Of a stretch of DNA of 7,511 nt, positions 1 through 6,620 are shown piece after piece. The stretch's first letter is position 1, and each line of letters starts with the position of its first letter. This DNA is from Aequorivita sp. (GTDB lineage Bacteria > Bacteroidota > Bacteroidia > Flavobacteriales > Flavobacteriaceae). The notes under the pieces were generated by a model that made no database searches, had not been told where the DNA came from, and saw nothing but the letters and a program-made list of their open reading frames with translations. A program made the position numbers and the translations under genes. Location: the NCBI GenBank assembly GCA_002733915.1, contig NVXN01000005.1:9678-17188 (forward strand). The letters run 5' to 3'.

Positions 1-677
1 GTGATTTTATAAACAATATGACCCACGAGTTTAAAACACCTATAGCCACTATTAACTTGGCGTTGGATTCACTAAAGAATCCAAAAGTAAAGGACAACCG
101 GGAGTTTTTGGACCGCTATTTGGGAATGATTCGGGATGAAAATAGAAGAATGAATGCTCAAGTTGAAAATGTGCTTCGAATTTCCAAACTTGAAAAGAAC
201 GAATTGGATTTGCCAAAGGAGCGTTTGAACCTGCAAGATATTGTTGAAGACGCCATTTCACACGTCAGTCTTATTGTAGAAGATAGGGGAGGCTATATAA
301 ACACACACTATGGCGCACTCAAATCAACGGTTCTCGCAAATGAGTCACACTTAAGTAACGTAATAGTAAACATACTTGATAATGCAATAAAATATTCGGA
401 AGAAGCACCCAAGATAGATGTTTATTCAGAAAATGTAAAAAACAGTATTATCTTGAAAATACGAGATCAGGGAATGGGTATGAGTAAACCTGTTCAGAAA
501 AAAATATTTGAAAAATTTTACAGAGAACATACCGGTGACATTCACAATGTGAAAGGTCACGGCCTTGGCCTAGCCTATGTAAAACGTATCTTGGATGACC
601 ATGATGCCGAAATTTACGTAGAGAGTGAAAAAGGAAAAGGCAGCACTTTTATTATAAAACTACACTTAATATCTTAA
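1..677 (+). CDS. rprX: Sensor histidine kinase, RprX-like, 3' part (5' end outside window)
   Basis: This is the catalytic half of a membrane sensor kinase that would autophosphorylate on histidine and pass the phosphate to the response regulator encoded directly downstream. The reading frame is open to the left edge and encodes DFINN before the first ATG at 18. That ATG is part of the H-box (MTHEFKTP, phospho-accepting His codon at 24-26), so it is an internal methionine and the sensor and membrane segments lie outside the window. Counting from that Met, the visible parts are the HisKA dimerisation helices (about 1-65), the N-box with N118 and N122 (NILDNAIKYS), the G1 box D150-QGMG, the F-box (FEKFYR, 164-169) and the G2 box G180-HGLGL. 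The HATPase domain is therefore complete. The stop lies 4 bases before the regulator gene, which implies co-transcription. The RprX assignment rests on the H-box and the partner; the signal sensed cannot be inferred. Confidence 0.93.
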   Translation, partial: DFINNMTHEFKTPIATINLALDSLKNPKVKDNREFLDRYLGMIRDENRRMNAQVENVLRISKLEKNELDLPKERLNLQDIVEDAISHVSLIVEDRGGYINTHYGALKSTVLANESHLSNVIVNILDNAIKYSEEAPKIDVYSENVKNSIILKIRDQGMGMSKPVQKKIFEKFYREHTGDIHNVKGHGLGLAYVKRILDDHDAEIYVESEKGKGSTFIIKLHLIS

Positions 678-681
678 AATT

Positions 682-1398
682 ATGGACACAGAAAACAAAA
701 AAATCCTTCTTGTTGAAGACGATCCCAACTTTGGAACAGTATTAAAAGATTACCTCGCCATGAACGATTATAACGTGACACACGCTAAAAATGGGATGGA
801 AGGTTTTGAAAAATTTAAAAAAGACGATTTCGATCTTTGCATTCTAGATGTAATGATGCCTTATAAAGACGGTTTCACACTGGCAAAAGAGATTCGTGAA
901 AAAAACGAGGATGTGCCAATTATTTTTCTTACCGCAAAGGCGATGAAAGAAGATGTATTGAAAGGTTATAAAGTAGGAGCTGACGATTACTTGAACAAAC
1001 CCTTTGACAGCGAAGTGCTTTTGATGAAAATTAAAGCCATAATTCAAAGAAAAGCCACAGATTCTATTGCAGACAGTAAGCAATTTGAATTTCAGGTGGG
1101 CAATTTCCATTTAAATTCCAAACTTCGTTTTTTAACTTACAATAAAGAAACCCCTATAAAATTATCCCCAAAAGAAAACGAATTGTTACGTCTTTTGGCA
1201 CTACACAAGAATGATTTGATGCCACGTGAGTTGGCGCTTACCAAAATTTGGAGAGATGACAACTACTTTACTTCTAGAAGTATGGACGTTTACATTGCAA
1301 AACTTCGAAAGTACCTAAGCAAGGACGATGGCGTTGAAATTATCAACATCCACGGCGAAGGATTTCGTTTGGTAGTAAAGGACGAAGTTGACAATTAG
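682..1398 (+). CDS. rprY: OmpR-family response regulator, RprY-like
   Basis: This is a cytoplasmic DNA-binding response regulator of 238 residues, the normal OmpR/PhoB length. The receiver domain (about 7-122) has the acidic pair E12/D13-D14, the phospho-acceptor D56 in LCILDVMMP, the switch T84 (FLTAK) and the conserved K106 (NKPF). The C-terminal winged-helix domain (about 136-233) contains LSPKENELLRLLALH and ends in the recognition helix and wing region (SRSMDVYIAKLRKYL, then INIHGEGFRLVV). All phosphorylation residues are intact. The sequence strongly recalls Bacteroides RprY. The ATG at 682 is 4 bases after the kinase stop and the first residues fit the family start, so kinase and regulator form an operon. 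The gene converges on miaA and ends at a shared terminator. Its regulon is not evident; I see no obvious operator-like repeats in the short non-coding gaps here. Confidence 0.96.
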   Translation: MDTENKKILLVEDDPNFGTVLKDYLAMNDYNVTHAKNGMEGFEKFKKDDFDLCILDVMMPYKDGFTLAKEIREKNEDVPIIFLTAKAMKEDVLKGYKVGADDYLNKPFDSEVLLMKIKAIIQRKATDSIADSKQFEFQVGNFHLNSKLRFLTYNKETPIKLSPKENELLRLLALHKNDLMPRELALTKIWRDDNYFTSRSMDVYIAKLRKYLSKDDGVEIINIHGEGFRLVVKDEVDN

Positions 1399-1424
1399 TA
1401 TTTTTCTTATATTAAGATAAGTGT

Positions 1425-1453
1425 AAAAAAACGCCTTTAAAGGGCGTTTTTTT
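1425..1453. terminator. Bidirectional intrinsic terminator between convergent genes
   Basis: A perfect inverted repeat has 12-base arms, each made of seven A or T plus the ACGCC/GGCGT core (left arm 1425-1436 less one base, right arm 1443-1453), around a 7-base loop, TTTAAAG, at 1436-1442. The A tract precedes and the T tract follows the GC-rich core, so the hairpin carries a U-tract when read from either strand. It lies 26 bases after the rprY-like stop. On the other strand it coincides with the last codons and stop of miaA. Termination in both directions is inferred from the structure. Confidence 0.9.
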
Positions 1454-2354
1454 CTTTTATGAAATTGATAATTTCCGACGGGTCAGTTTCAAAATTAAAC
1501 CAATGGATTGCTTCATTTTTTCTAAACCAGGTGGTTTGACGCTTTGCAAACCGACGGGTGTTTTTTTTAATTTCCGAAATGCTTTCTTCCAAGGAGATTT
1601 TATCTTCAAAATAATCAAATAATTCACGATAGCCCACGGTTTGCAGCGCATTTTTTTCTTTGTGGGGTAAGAGTGCTTTAGCTTCATCTATTAGACCAGC
1701 CTCAACCATCTTATCCACACGCTGGTTTATACGTTCGTAGATTGTCTCCCTTTTAGCAGTCAACCCTATAAAGAGTGTTTCAAAATTTCTATTAGCGGTT
1801 TTCTCATTTATAAAGGTTGAATAGGGTTTTCCCGTAGCCCGATATATTTCCAAAGCTCTTATTAAGCGATGAGGGTTATTAATATCAACTTTTACAAAAT
1901 ATACAGGATCTACTTTCTTTAGTTCATTTTGAAGTGCTTCAATTCCTTCGTTATTTAACTTAGAGTTAAGTTGTAGCCGTATTTGCGATGGCACCTGCGG
2001 AAAATCATCCAAACCTTTTACAACCGCATCTACATACAAGCCCGAACCGCCAACCAATATTGCAATCTTCTTTTTGCTGAAATAATGATCTAAGAAGGTG
2101 ATGGCCTCTCGCTCAAAGTCACCCACCGAATAATCCTCAAAAATACTTTTGTTCTGAATAAAGTGGTGCGTGGCCGACTTCAGTTCCTCTTTTGAGGGCA
2201 CCGCTGTGCCTATATTCATTTCCTTAAAAACTTGGCGTGAATCTGCTGAAATAATTTCGGCATCGAAGGCATTTGCAAGTTTTATTGCCAGGGAGGTTTT
2301 GCCTATGGCCGTTGCACCCACTACACAGATAAGCAATGGTTTTTTTAAAGACAT
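1437..2354 (-). CDS. miaA: tRNA dimethylallyltransferase MiaA
   Basis: MiaA transfers a dimethylallyl group from dimethylallyl diphosphate to N6 of A37 in tRNAs that read codons starting with U, the first step towards ms2i6A. The 305-residue protein has the P-loop GATAIGKT (13-20), the DSRQ motif with the catalytic Asp D38, THHFI (62-66), VGGSGLY (101-107), NPHRLIRALEIYRATGKP (160-177), QTVGYRE (238-244) and the C-terminal tRNA-binding stretch RRFAKRQTTWFRK (267-279). The usual Tyr after DSRQV is Phe here (F43). I chose the ATG at 2354 because it shares its A with the stop of the upstream channel gene and places the P-loop at the usual distance from the N-terminus. An in-frame ATG at 2396 would add 14 unusual residues and overlap the channel gene by 43 bases. 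The final codons run into the terminator hairpin. Confidence 0.97.
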   Translation of the reverse strand: MSLKKPLLICVVGATAIGKTSLAIKLANAFDAEIISADSRQVFKEMNIGTAVPSKEELKSATHHFIQNKSIFEDYSVGDFEREAITFLDHYFSKKKIAILVGGSGLYVDAVVKGLDDFPQVPSQIRLQLNSKLNNEGIEALQNELKKVDPVYFVKVDINNPHRLIRALEIYRATGKPYSTFINEKTANRNFETLFIGLTAKRETIYERINQRVDKMVEAGLIDEAKALLPHKEKNALQTVGYRELFDYFEDKISLEESISEIKKNTRRFAKRQTTWFRKNEAIHWFNFETDPSEIINFIKEKNAL

Positions 2355-3220
2355 TATGTTTCTATGTGGTTTTTGGGATTTAATTCTTCCCCACATTTAT
2401 GGCAATATTTTGCATCGTCCCTATGTTTTTGGGCTCCACAGTGAAGGCAAGCTTGTGTGTTAACGTGTACGTAATCTTCTCCTAATACATCCTGTTGGTC
2501 CATTTTTTTTGTGTATTCAGCACTGACGATTCCAGTGGGGACAGCAATAATACCATAACCCAAAATCATAATGACCGTTGCCAGTAATTGCCCTAAAGGA
2601 GTTACGGGAGCAATATCGCCAAAACCTACTGTGGTAAGAGTTACGATACACCAGTATACGCTAATTGGGATGCTTTTGAAACCGTTTTCAGGTCCTTCTA
2701 TTATGTACATTAATGTGCCTGCGATCACAGCAATTACAAGTACTGCAAATAAAAAAACCAAAATTTTCGCCCTACTACTTATTAATGCCTTGCGTAGCTT
2801 AGTGGCTTCGCCTATATAACGGGCCAATTTTAAAATCCTGAAAACTCTCAACAGCCTTAAAGCCCTTACAGATAATAAAAAGCTGCTCCCGGCAAAGAGA
2901 AAAGAAAGGTAGAGCGGAATGGTTGATAGAAAATCTATAATTCCATAAAAGCTAAAGATGTATGCACGTGGTTTTTTTACGGTAATAATGCGTGCAATAT
3001 ATTCTATAGTGAAGAATATAGTGATGATCCACTCGCCAATGTATAGGATTTCATGGTATTTCGCGTCTATTTCGCGAACGCTTTCCAGCATAACCAGCAC
3101 GATGCTCAGTAAAATAAGGAAGAGCAGCACAACATCAAAAAGTTTTCCCATAGGCGTGTCTGCTTCATAGATAATTTCGTGAAGCCTGTAACGCCAGGAT
3201 TTTTTATTGGTGGGTTTCAA
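2354..3220 (-). CDS. Voltage-gated-type potassium channel with C-terminal zinc ribbon
   Basis: This is an inner-membrane ion transport protein of the Kv superfamily, 288 residues if started at TTG 3220. It shows S1 (about 27-46), S2 (59-80), S3 (87-107), a charged S4 (R119, R122, R125, R128, K131, R134 at every third position), S5 (152-175), a pore loop with the filter TTVGFGD (196-202) and S6 (210-235). The filter is typical for potassium selectivity. After S6 the cytoplasmic tail has no nucleotide-binding domain but a short CxxC...CxxC zinc ribbon (C258, C261, C273, C276). There is no ATG upstream of TTG 3220 before an in-frame stop; the first in-frame ATG is at 3151. Starting there would remove WRYRLHEIIYEADTP, which resembles the conserved cytoplasmic N-terminus of bacterial channels of this family, so I prefer TTG. 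The stop overlaps the miaA start by one base. Tetramerisation and voltage gating are family knowledge, not shown here. Confidence 0.92.
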   Translation of the reverse strand: MKPTNKKSWRYRLHEIIYEADTPMGKLFDVVLLFLILLSIVLVMLESVREIDAKYHEILYIGEWIITIFFTIEYIARIITVKKPRAYIFSFYGIIDFLSTIPLYLSFLFAGSSFLLSVRALRLLRVFRILKLARYIGEATKLRKALISSRAKILVFLFAVLVIAVIAGTLMYIIEGPENGFKSIPISVYWCIVTLTTVGFGDIAPVTPLGQLLATVIMILGYGIIAVPTGIVSAEYTKKMDQQDVLGEDYVHVNTQACLHCGAQKHRDDAKYCHKCGEELNPKNHIET

Positions 3221-3225
3221 ATTTA
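3218..3225 (-). promoter_or_regulatory. TAAATTTG at the channel start: possible Bacteroidota -7 box or only the TTG start context
   Basis: On the - strand this octamer matches the Bacteroidota -7 consensus TAnnTTTG, and its last three bases are the proposed TTG start codon of the channel gene. A GTTG lies 23 bases further upstream (3249-3252), a poor fit in sequence and spacing to the -33 element. If it is a promoter, the channel would be translated from the ATG at 3151 or the internal promoter would mainly serve miaA. In DNA this AT-rich the match may be chance. Confidence 0.2.
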
Positions 3226-3258
3226 AAATTTGGAATGTCTAAAATAAGCAACTTTATC

Positions 3259-4638
3259 TTAACTAACCTTATCGGATGGAAGCTTTACTGTTTTAAGAAC
3301 TTTGTTTTTACGAAGGTAATTTTGAATAATATGCTGCACATTTCGATTATTTTGCATAGGGTTGATAATAGATTTTAAGATTTCAGGATTATTTATTTGA
3401 TGGTTCAAATTATAAAAACCATAGCCTTTATAACTTCCATTTTCAATTAAAATGACTGAACGCTCCTCAATATCGCGACCCCGGTCTATAATGAGCATGT
3501 TTTGATTTTCAAAACTATTCTTTTCTAAAAAAGCCTTTACGCGGTTGTTATATTCAGCTACTGGTTCCTTGCCTATGCAAGCACCATAGCATTCCTTTAA
3601 TTTATAGTTGAAACAGGTTTTTCCACATGTTTGCAGCCCGGTCAATTTTTGGCACAATTGGTTAGTTTCCGTTATTTTGAAAAGTGATGACTTTGCTTGT
3701 TGATAGTTGCTGAAAGTTGTAATAGCCATTTTTCTACCATCTGCTTTTTCAATTTTTAAATTTATATAACCTGCCGCATCTACAAAAGAAGTGAGTTGAT
3801 GGGTAAAAAGTGTTTGCCTGAGCGACCTATTGTACTTGGGTTTGGTCAGTTTTATTTCTTCACACTCTTTAAGAAGCGAAATAAGTTCGTTGCCTGTTTT
3901 TTCAAAAGTTACCGATTTTACTTCCGCCTGAATTTTTTTGGATTTTCTGTTATCACTCGTAAAATGTTGTGTCAGCCTTTTTTTAATATTTTTGCTTTTT
4001 CCAATATAAATAACCTTCCCGTCTTCATTGTGCATATAATAAACCCCCATTTCAGAAGGAGTGTTTTCAATAATATCAAGCAATTTGGGCTCAATGAGTC
4101 GCTTTGGATCCTTTTGAAGGGTTTGGGTGATTATTTCTTTGGAAGTGTCTTTTGCAAGCAACATTTTAAATAGTGCCACCGTAGCTTTCGCATCGCCCTG
4201 TGCACGGTGACGATCGCTGAGCGGAATTCCTAAGGAGCGCACCAACTTTCCCAGACTGTATGAGGGCATATCTGGCATCAACTTCTTTGCGAGTTCAACA
4301 GTGCAGAGCGTTTCCCGTTCAAATTGGTAGCCCAAACGGTCAAACTCAGTGGTGAGAATTCTATTATCGAAAAGTGCATTGTGAGCTACCATTATACAAT
4401 CTTCTGTTATCTCGATAATCCGTTTTGCAACTTCATAAAATTTTGGAGCTTGCCGTAGCATTTCATTGTTTATACCCGTAAGGTTTACTACAAAAGGCTG
4501 AATAGGCCTTTCGGGATTTACCAAGCTTGAAAACTGGTCCACAATTTTGTGGCCGTCAAATTTGTAAATCGCAATTTCGGTGATTCCTTCCTCGTTGTAT
4601 TTTCCGCCCGTTGTCTCTATATCTAAAATTGCGTACAT
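3259..4638 (-). CDS. DEDDh exonuclease fused to GIY-YIG/UvrC-like (Cho-type) nuclease module
   Basis: This is a predicted two-nuclease protein of 459 residues. Residues 1-165 form a DnaQ/PolIII-epsilon-like 3'-5' exonuclease with the full DEDDh set: D6 and E8 (LDIETTG), D91 (AHNALFD), H144 and D149 (HRAQGD). Residues about 190-275 form a GIY-YIG endonuclease domain (G198-VYY, VIYIGKSKNIKKR, then the acidic residue E251 in GNELISLLKE and PKYN), as in UvrC and Cho. Next comes a cysteine cluster (C329, C342, C350, C354, plus C338) whose C-x7-C-x3-C spacing matches the UvrC cysteine region. There is no UvrC C-terminal RNase H-like or HhH domain. A role in DNA repair or nucleotide excision is likely from the family, but substrate and partners are unknown. 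ATG 4638 starts MYAILDIETTG as usual for these enzymes; a TTG at 4641 is only one codon earlier. It lies 26 bases after yggS and 38 bases before the channel gene. Confidence 0.93.
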   Translation of the reverse strand: MYAILDIETTGGKYNEEGITEIAIYKFDGHKIVDQFSSLVNPERPIQPFVVNLTGINNEMLRQAPKFYEVAKRIIEITEDCIMVAHNALFDNRILTTEFDRLGYQFERETLCTVELAKKLMPDMPSYSLGKLVRSLGIPLSDRHRAQGDAKATVALFKMLLAKDTSKEIITQTLQKDPKRLIEPKLLDIIENTPSEMGVYYMHNEDGKVIYIGKSKNIKKRLTQHFTSDNRKSKKIQAEVKSVTFEKTGNELISLLKECEEIKLTKPKYNRSLRQTLFTHQLTSFVDAAGYINLKIEKADGRKMAITTFSNYQQAKSSLFKITETNQLCQKLTGLQTCGKTCFNYKLKECYGACIGKEPVAEYNNRVKAFLEKNSFENQNMLIIDRGRDIEERSVILIENGSYKGYGFYNLNHQINNPEILKSIINPMQNNRNVQHIIQNYLRKNKVLKTVKLPSDKVS

Positions 4639-4664
4639 CAAAAATTTGTATTCTCTATTTTTTA

Positions 4665-5324
4665 TTAATTATAGTTTCTTTCTCCAAAAATGGCACTTCC
4701 CACCCGTATCATATTGCTTCCGTTTGCAATTGCTATTTTATAATCTCCACTCATTCCCATGCTTAAAATTCTGAATTCAGAATTCTGGGCTTTGAACTGG
4801 TCATATATTTTTTTCAATGTCTGAAATTCTTCAGAAACCTGCTTTTCATCATCTGTAAAGGTTGCCATTCCCATCAGGCCAACAATTTTTACATTTTGAA
4901 GTTTTTTATATTCTTCGGAAGCTAGGAGATAAACGGCAACTGTTTCGTCCATCCCGAATTTGCTGTCTTCCTCGGCAATTTTTATTTGAAGCAAGCACTC
5001 AATTACCCGTTCGTTTTTTTTTGCTTCCTTGTTTATTTCCTTTAAAAGCTTGAAGCTGTCCACCGCGTGAATCAAACTCACAAACGGTGCCATATATTTC
5101 ACCTTGTTACGCTGCACATGGCCAATCATATGCCATTGCACATCCTTTGGCATCTCCTGCCATTTGGCTTCCATTTCTTGGATTTTGTTCTCTCCAAAAA
5201 CACGTTGCCCCGCATTGTAGGCTTCCATCAAATCGCTGACGGGCTTCGTTTTGGAAACCGCCACGAGCGTAACATTTTTGGGTAATTCTGAATTAAACTT
5301 CTTTAAATTTTCTGCGATCGTCAT
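4665..5324 (-). CDS. yggS: YggS/PLPBP-family pyridoxal 5'-phosphate homeostasis protein
   Basis: This small cytosolic protein binds PLP and buffers vitamin B6; the family has no known catalytic activity, and its loss disturbs amino acid and keto acid pools in other bacteria. The 219 residues match the family's usual length and single-domain TIM-barrel fold. Visible signatures are the PLP-binding lysine K25 (VAVSKTKP), FGENKIQE (43-50), WHMIGHVQRNK (64-74), and the phosphate-binding C-terminal stretch SMGMSGDYKIAI followed by RVGSAIFGER. The ATG at 5324 is 11 bases after the DUF1015 stop and preceded by an A-rich stretch rather than a Shine-Dalgarno sequence. The gene contains an 18-base palindrome near its 3' end, listed separately, which encodes NSEFRI just before the SMGMS motif. 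All motif residues look intact. Confidence 0.96.
   Translation of the reverse strand: MTIAENLKKFNSELPKNVTLVAVSKTKPVSDLMEAYNAGQRVFGENKIQEMEAKWQEMPKDVQWHMIGHVQRNKVKYMAPFVSLIHAVDSFKLLKEINKEAKKNERVIECLLQIKIAEEDSKFGMDETVAVYLLASEEYKKLQNVKIVGLMGMATFTDDEKQVSEEFQTLKKIYDQFKAQNSEFRILSMGMSGDYKIAIANGSNMIRVGSAIFGERNYN
4767..4784. repeat. 18-base perfect palindrome inside yggS
   Basis: The sequence AATTCTGAATTCAGAATT is a perfect inverted repeat made of overlapping GAATTC-like units. In the gene it encodes NSEFRI, in the linker before the conserved SMGMSGD motif. A shorter related copy, AATTCTGAATT, lies at 5284-5294 in the 5' part of the same gene and encodes NSE. From memory, runs of this unit are common between genes in flavobacterial genomes, so this may be a repeat remnant kept in frame; chance in AT-rich DNA is also possible. 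Confidence 0.5.
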
Positions 5325-5335
5325 TTATCTTTTTC

Positions 5336-6574
5336 TTAAAATTCAAAAACCGTCACCCCGCTTCTTAGTTTTGGTTCAATATAGGTGCTTTTTGGAGGCA
5401 TCTTTAAGCCTTCGTCGGAAATCATCTTCATTTCTTGCGTGGTGATGGGCAATAACCCAAAACCGACCGCAAAAGTTCCGGAATCCACAGCCGTCTTTAC
5501 ATAAGCCAAATCTTTTTTGCCGTGGGAGTATTCTATGCGTTGATCGTTGCGCAAATCTTCAATGCCCAAAAGCGGTTTCAAAATAGTTACATATAAAATT
5601 TGCGTATCCAATGCGTCCAATGCGTTTTTTATTTCATATTTTGTTTTTCGTAGGTATAGTGAATAAAATTCACCGTCCAAATACATGCTGAAATGATGCT
5701 TTTTGGAAGGTTTATAATATTCCATCCCTCGATTTTCTATGCGGAAATATTCATCGAGTTTTATTAAAAACTCTTCCTTCTTCAATCCGTTTAAATCTTT
5801 TACCAAACGGTTGAACTCATAAATTTTTAAATCGCTTTCAGGAATTAGAAAGCTCATAAAAAAATTATAGGGCTCATCGCCGGTGTGATTAGGATTTTCT
5901 TCTTTTAAATCTTTCGCCAATAAATAGGAGGAAGCAGAGCGGTGGTGGCCATCTGCAATATATAGCGCGGGCATTTCACCATAAATTTGCTGGATTTTTT
6001 TCAGCAGCATTTCATCATCCACATTCCAGAGGTAATGTGTGTCGCGATAGGTAGTGGTAAATTCATACTCTGCCCGGCTTTGCATAACTTTTTCAATTAT
6101 GGCTTCCAGCTCAGTATTGTCAGGATAGGTGAGAAGTACTGCTTCGGCGTTGAAACCTACTGTTTTAAGATATTCCTTAAAGATTATTTCACGAAATTCC
6201 AGTGTGTCTTCGTGTTTTTTTATGATATCTTCAGCATAATCCTGTACACTCGCTGCGCCCACAATACCGTTAAATTCGAGGCCATCGCGGTTTACAATTT
6301 TATAAATATAAAATGAAGGTTTTTTGTCCTGTACAAAAATTTCATCTTCCTTAAATTCCTGATAGCGGTTGCGAACCAAGCCGTAGCGCTCTTCTCCTGA
6401 AATTTCCTTTTGGTATTTATAACCAGGGTTTACAATGTGTAGAAACGAAAAGGGGTTATCCCGCAAACGCGACTCCACTTGAGCTGCCGTATAACTATCA
6501 TACGATCGTGCAGCAAGCAGGCTCACTTTGTCACGCGTAGGGCGGACGGCTTTAAAGGGGATAATTTTTGCCAT
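5336..6574 (-). CDS. DUF1015 family protein of unknown function
   Basis: This is a 412-residue soluble protein without signal peptide or membrane segments. I recognise it as DUF1015 from the N-terminus (MAKIIPFKAVRPT), the central YIADGHHRSASSY (205-217, ADGHHR at 207-212), the RIEYSHG stretch (346-352) and the C-terminal MPPKSTYIEPKLRSG (392-406). The length is usual for the family and all these motifs are present, so it should be functional. DGHHR resembles the phosphate-binding motif of ParB/Srx-fold proteins, which include free-serine kinases. A small-molecule kinase role is therefore possible but is my inference. From general memory, DUF1015 genes in this phylum often lie near serine biosynthesis genes; none is in this window. 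The ATG at 6574 follows the hbd stop by 46 bases and the gene ends 11 bases before yggS, so the two are probably co-transcribed. A link to PLP or amino acid metabolism through yggS is only suggestive. Confidence 0.9.
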   Translation of the reverse strand: MAKIIPFKAVRPTRDKVSLLAARSYDSYTAAQVESRLRDNPFSFLHIVNPGYKYQKEISGEERYGLVRNRYQEFKEDEIFVQDKKPSFYIYKIVNRDGLEFNGIVGAASVQDYAEDIIKKHEDTLEFREIIFKEYLKTVGFNAEAVLLTYPDNTELEAIIEKVMQSRAEYEFTTTYRDTHYLWNVDDEMLLKKIQQIYGEMPALYIADGHHRSASSYLLAKDLKEENPNHTGDEPYNFFMSFLIPESDLKIYEFNRLVKDLNGLKKEEFLIKLDEYFRIENRGMEYYKPSKKHHFSMYLDGEFYSLYLRKTKYEIKNALDALDTQILYVTILKPLLGIEDLRNDQRIEYSHGKKDLAYVKTAVDSGTFAVGFGLLPITTQEMKMISDEGLKMPPKSTYIEPKLRSGVTVFEF

Positions 6575-6620
6575 TTCTATTTCGTGTTCAGTGGAAGTTG
6601 CTGGGTACAGCCTTCAATAA

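Noticed and set aside
18..20. ATG as start of the histidine kinase gene
   Set aside because: It is the Met of the H-box MTHEF; the frame stays open upstream and encodes FINN, the usual preceding residues, so the gene begins outside the window.
1388..1413. TTGACA and TATATT at the end of the regulator gene as a sigma-70 promoter
   Set aside because: The spacer is only 14 bases, the host group uses different promoter elements, and no + strand gene follows.
2355..2396. Longer MiaA starting at ATG 2396
   Set aside because: It adds 14 residues unlike MiaA N-termini and overlaps the channel's zinc-ribbon codons; the start at 2354 with a one-base overlap fits better.
2170..2463. 97-codon + strand open frame across the miaA/channel junction
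   Set aside because: It is antisense to two clear genes with no domain or plausible start context.
3796..4173. 125-codon + strand open frame opposite the exonuclease gene
   Set aside because: It lies wholly antisense to a well-supported gene, its translation is rich in Phe, and it has no recognisable motif; it is a shadow of AT-rich coding DNA.
4639..4641. TTG one codon upstream of the exonuclease ATG
   Set aside because: MYAILDIETTG is the standard N-terminus; an ATG is preferred and the difference is one residue.
6575..6620. Promoter or riboswitch in the 46-base gap between hbd and DUF1015
   Set aside because: It is too short for a riboswitch and I see no TAnnTTTG element or stable hairpin.
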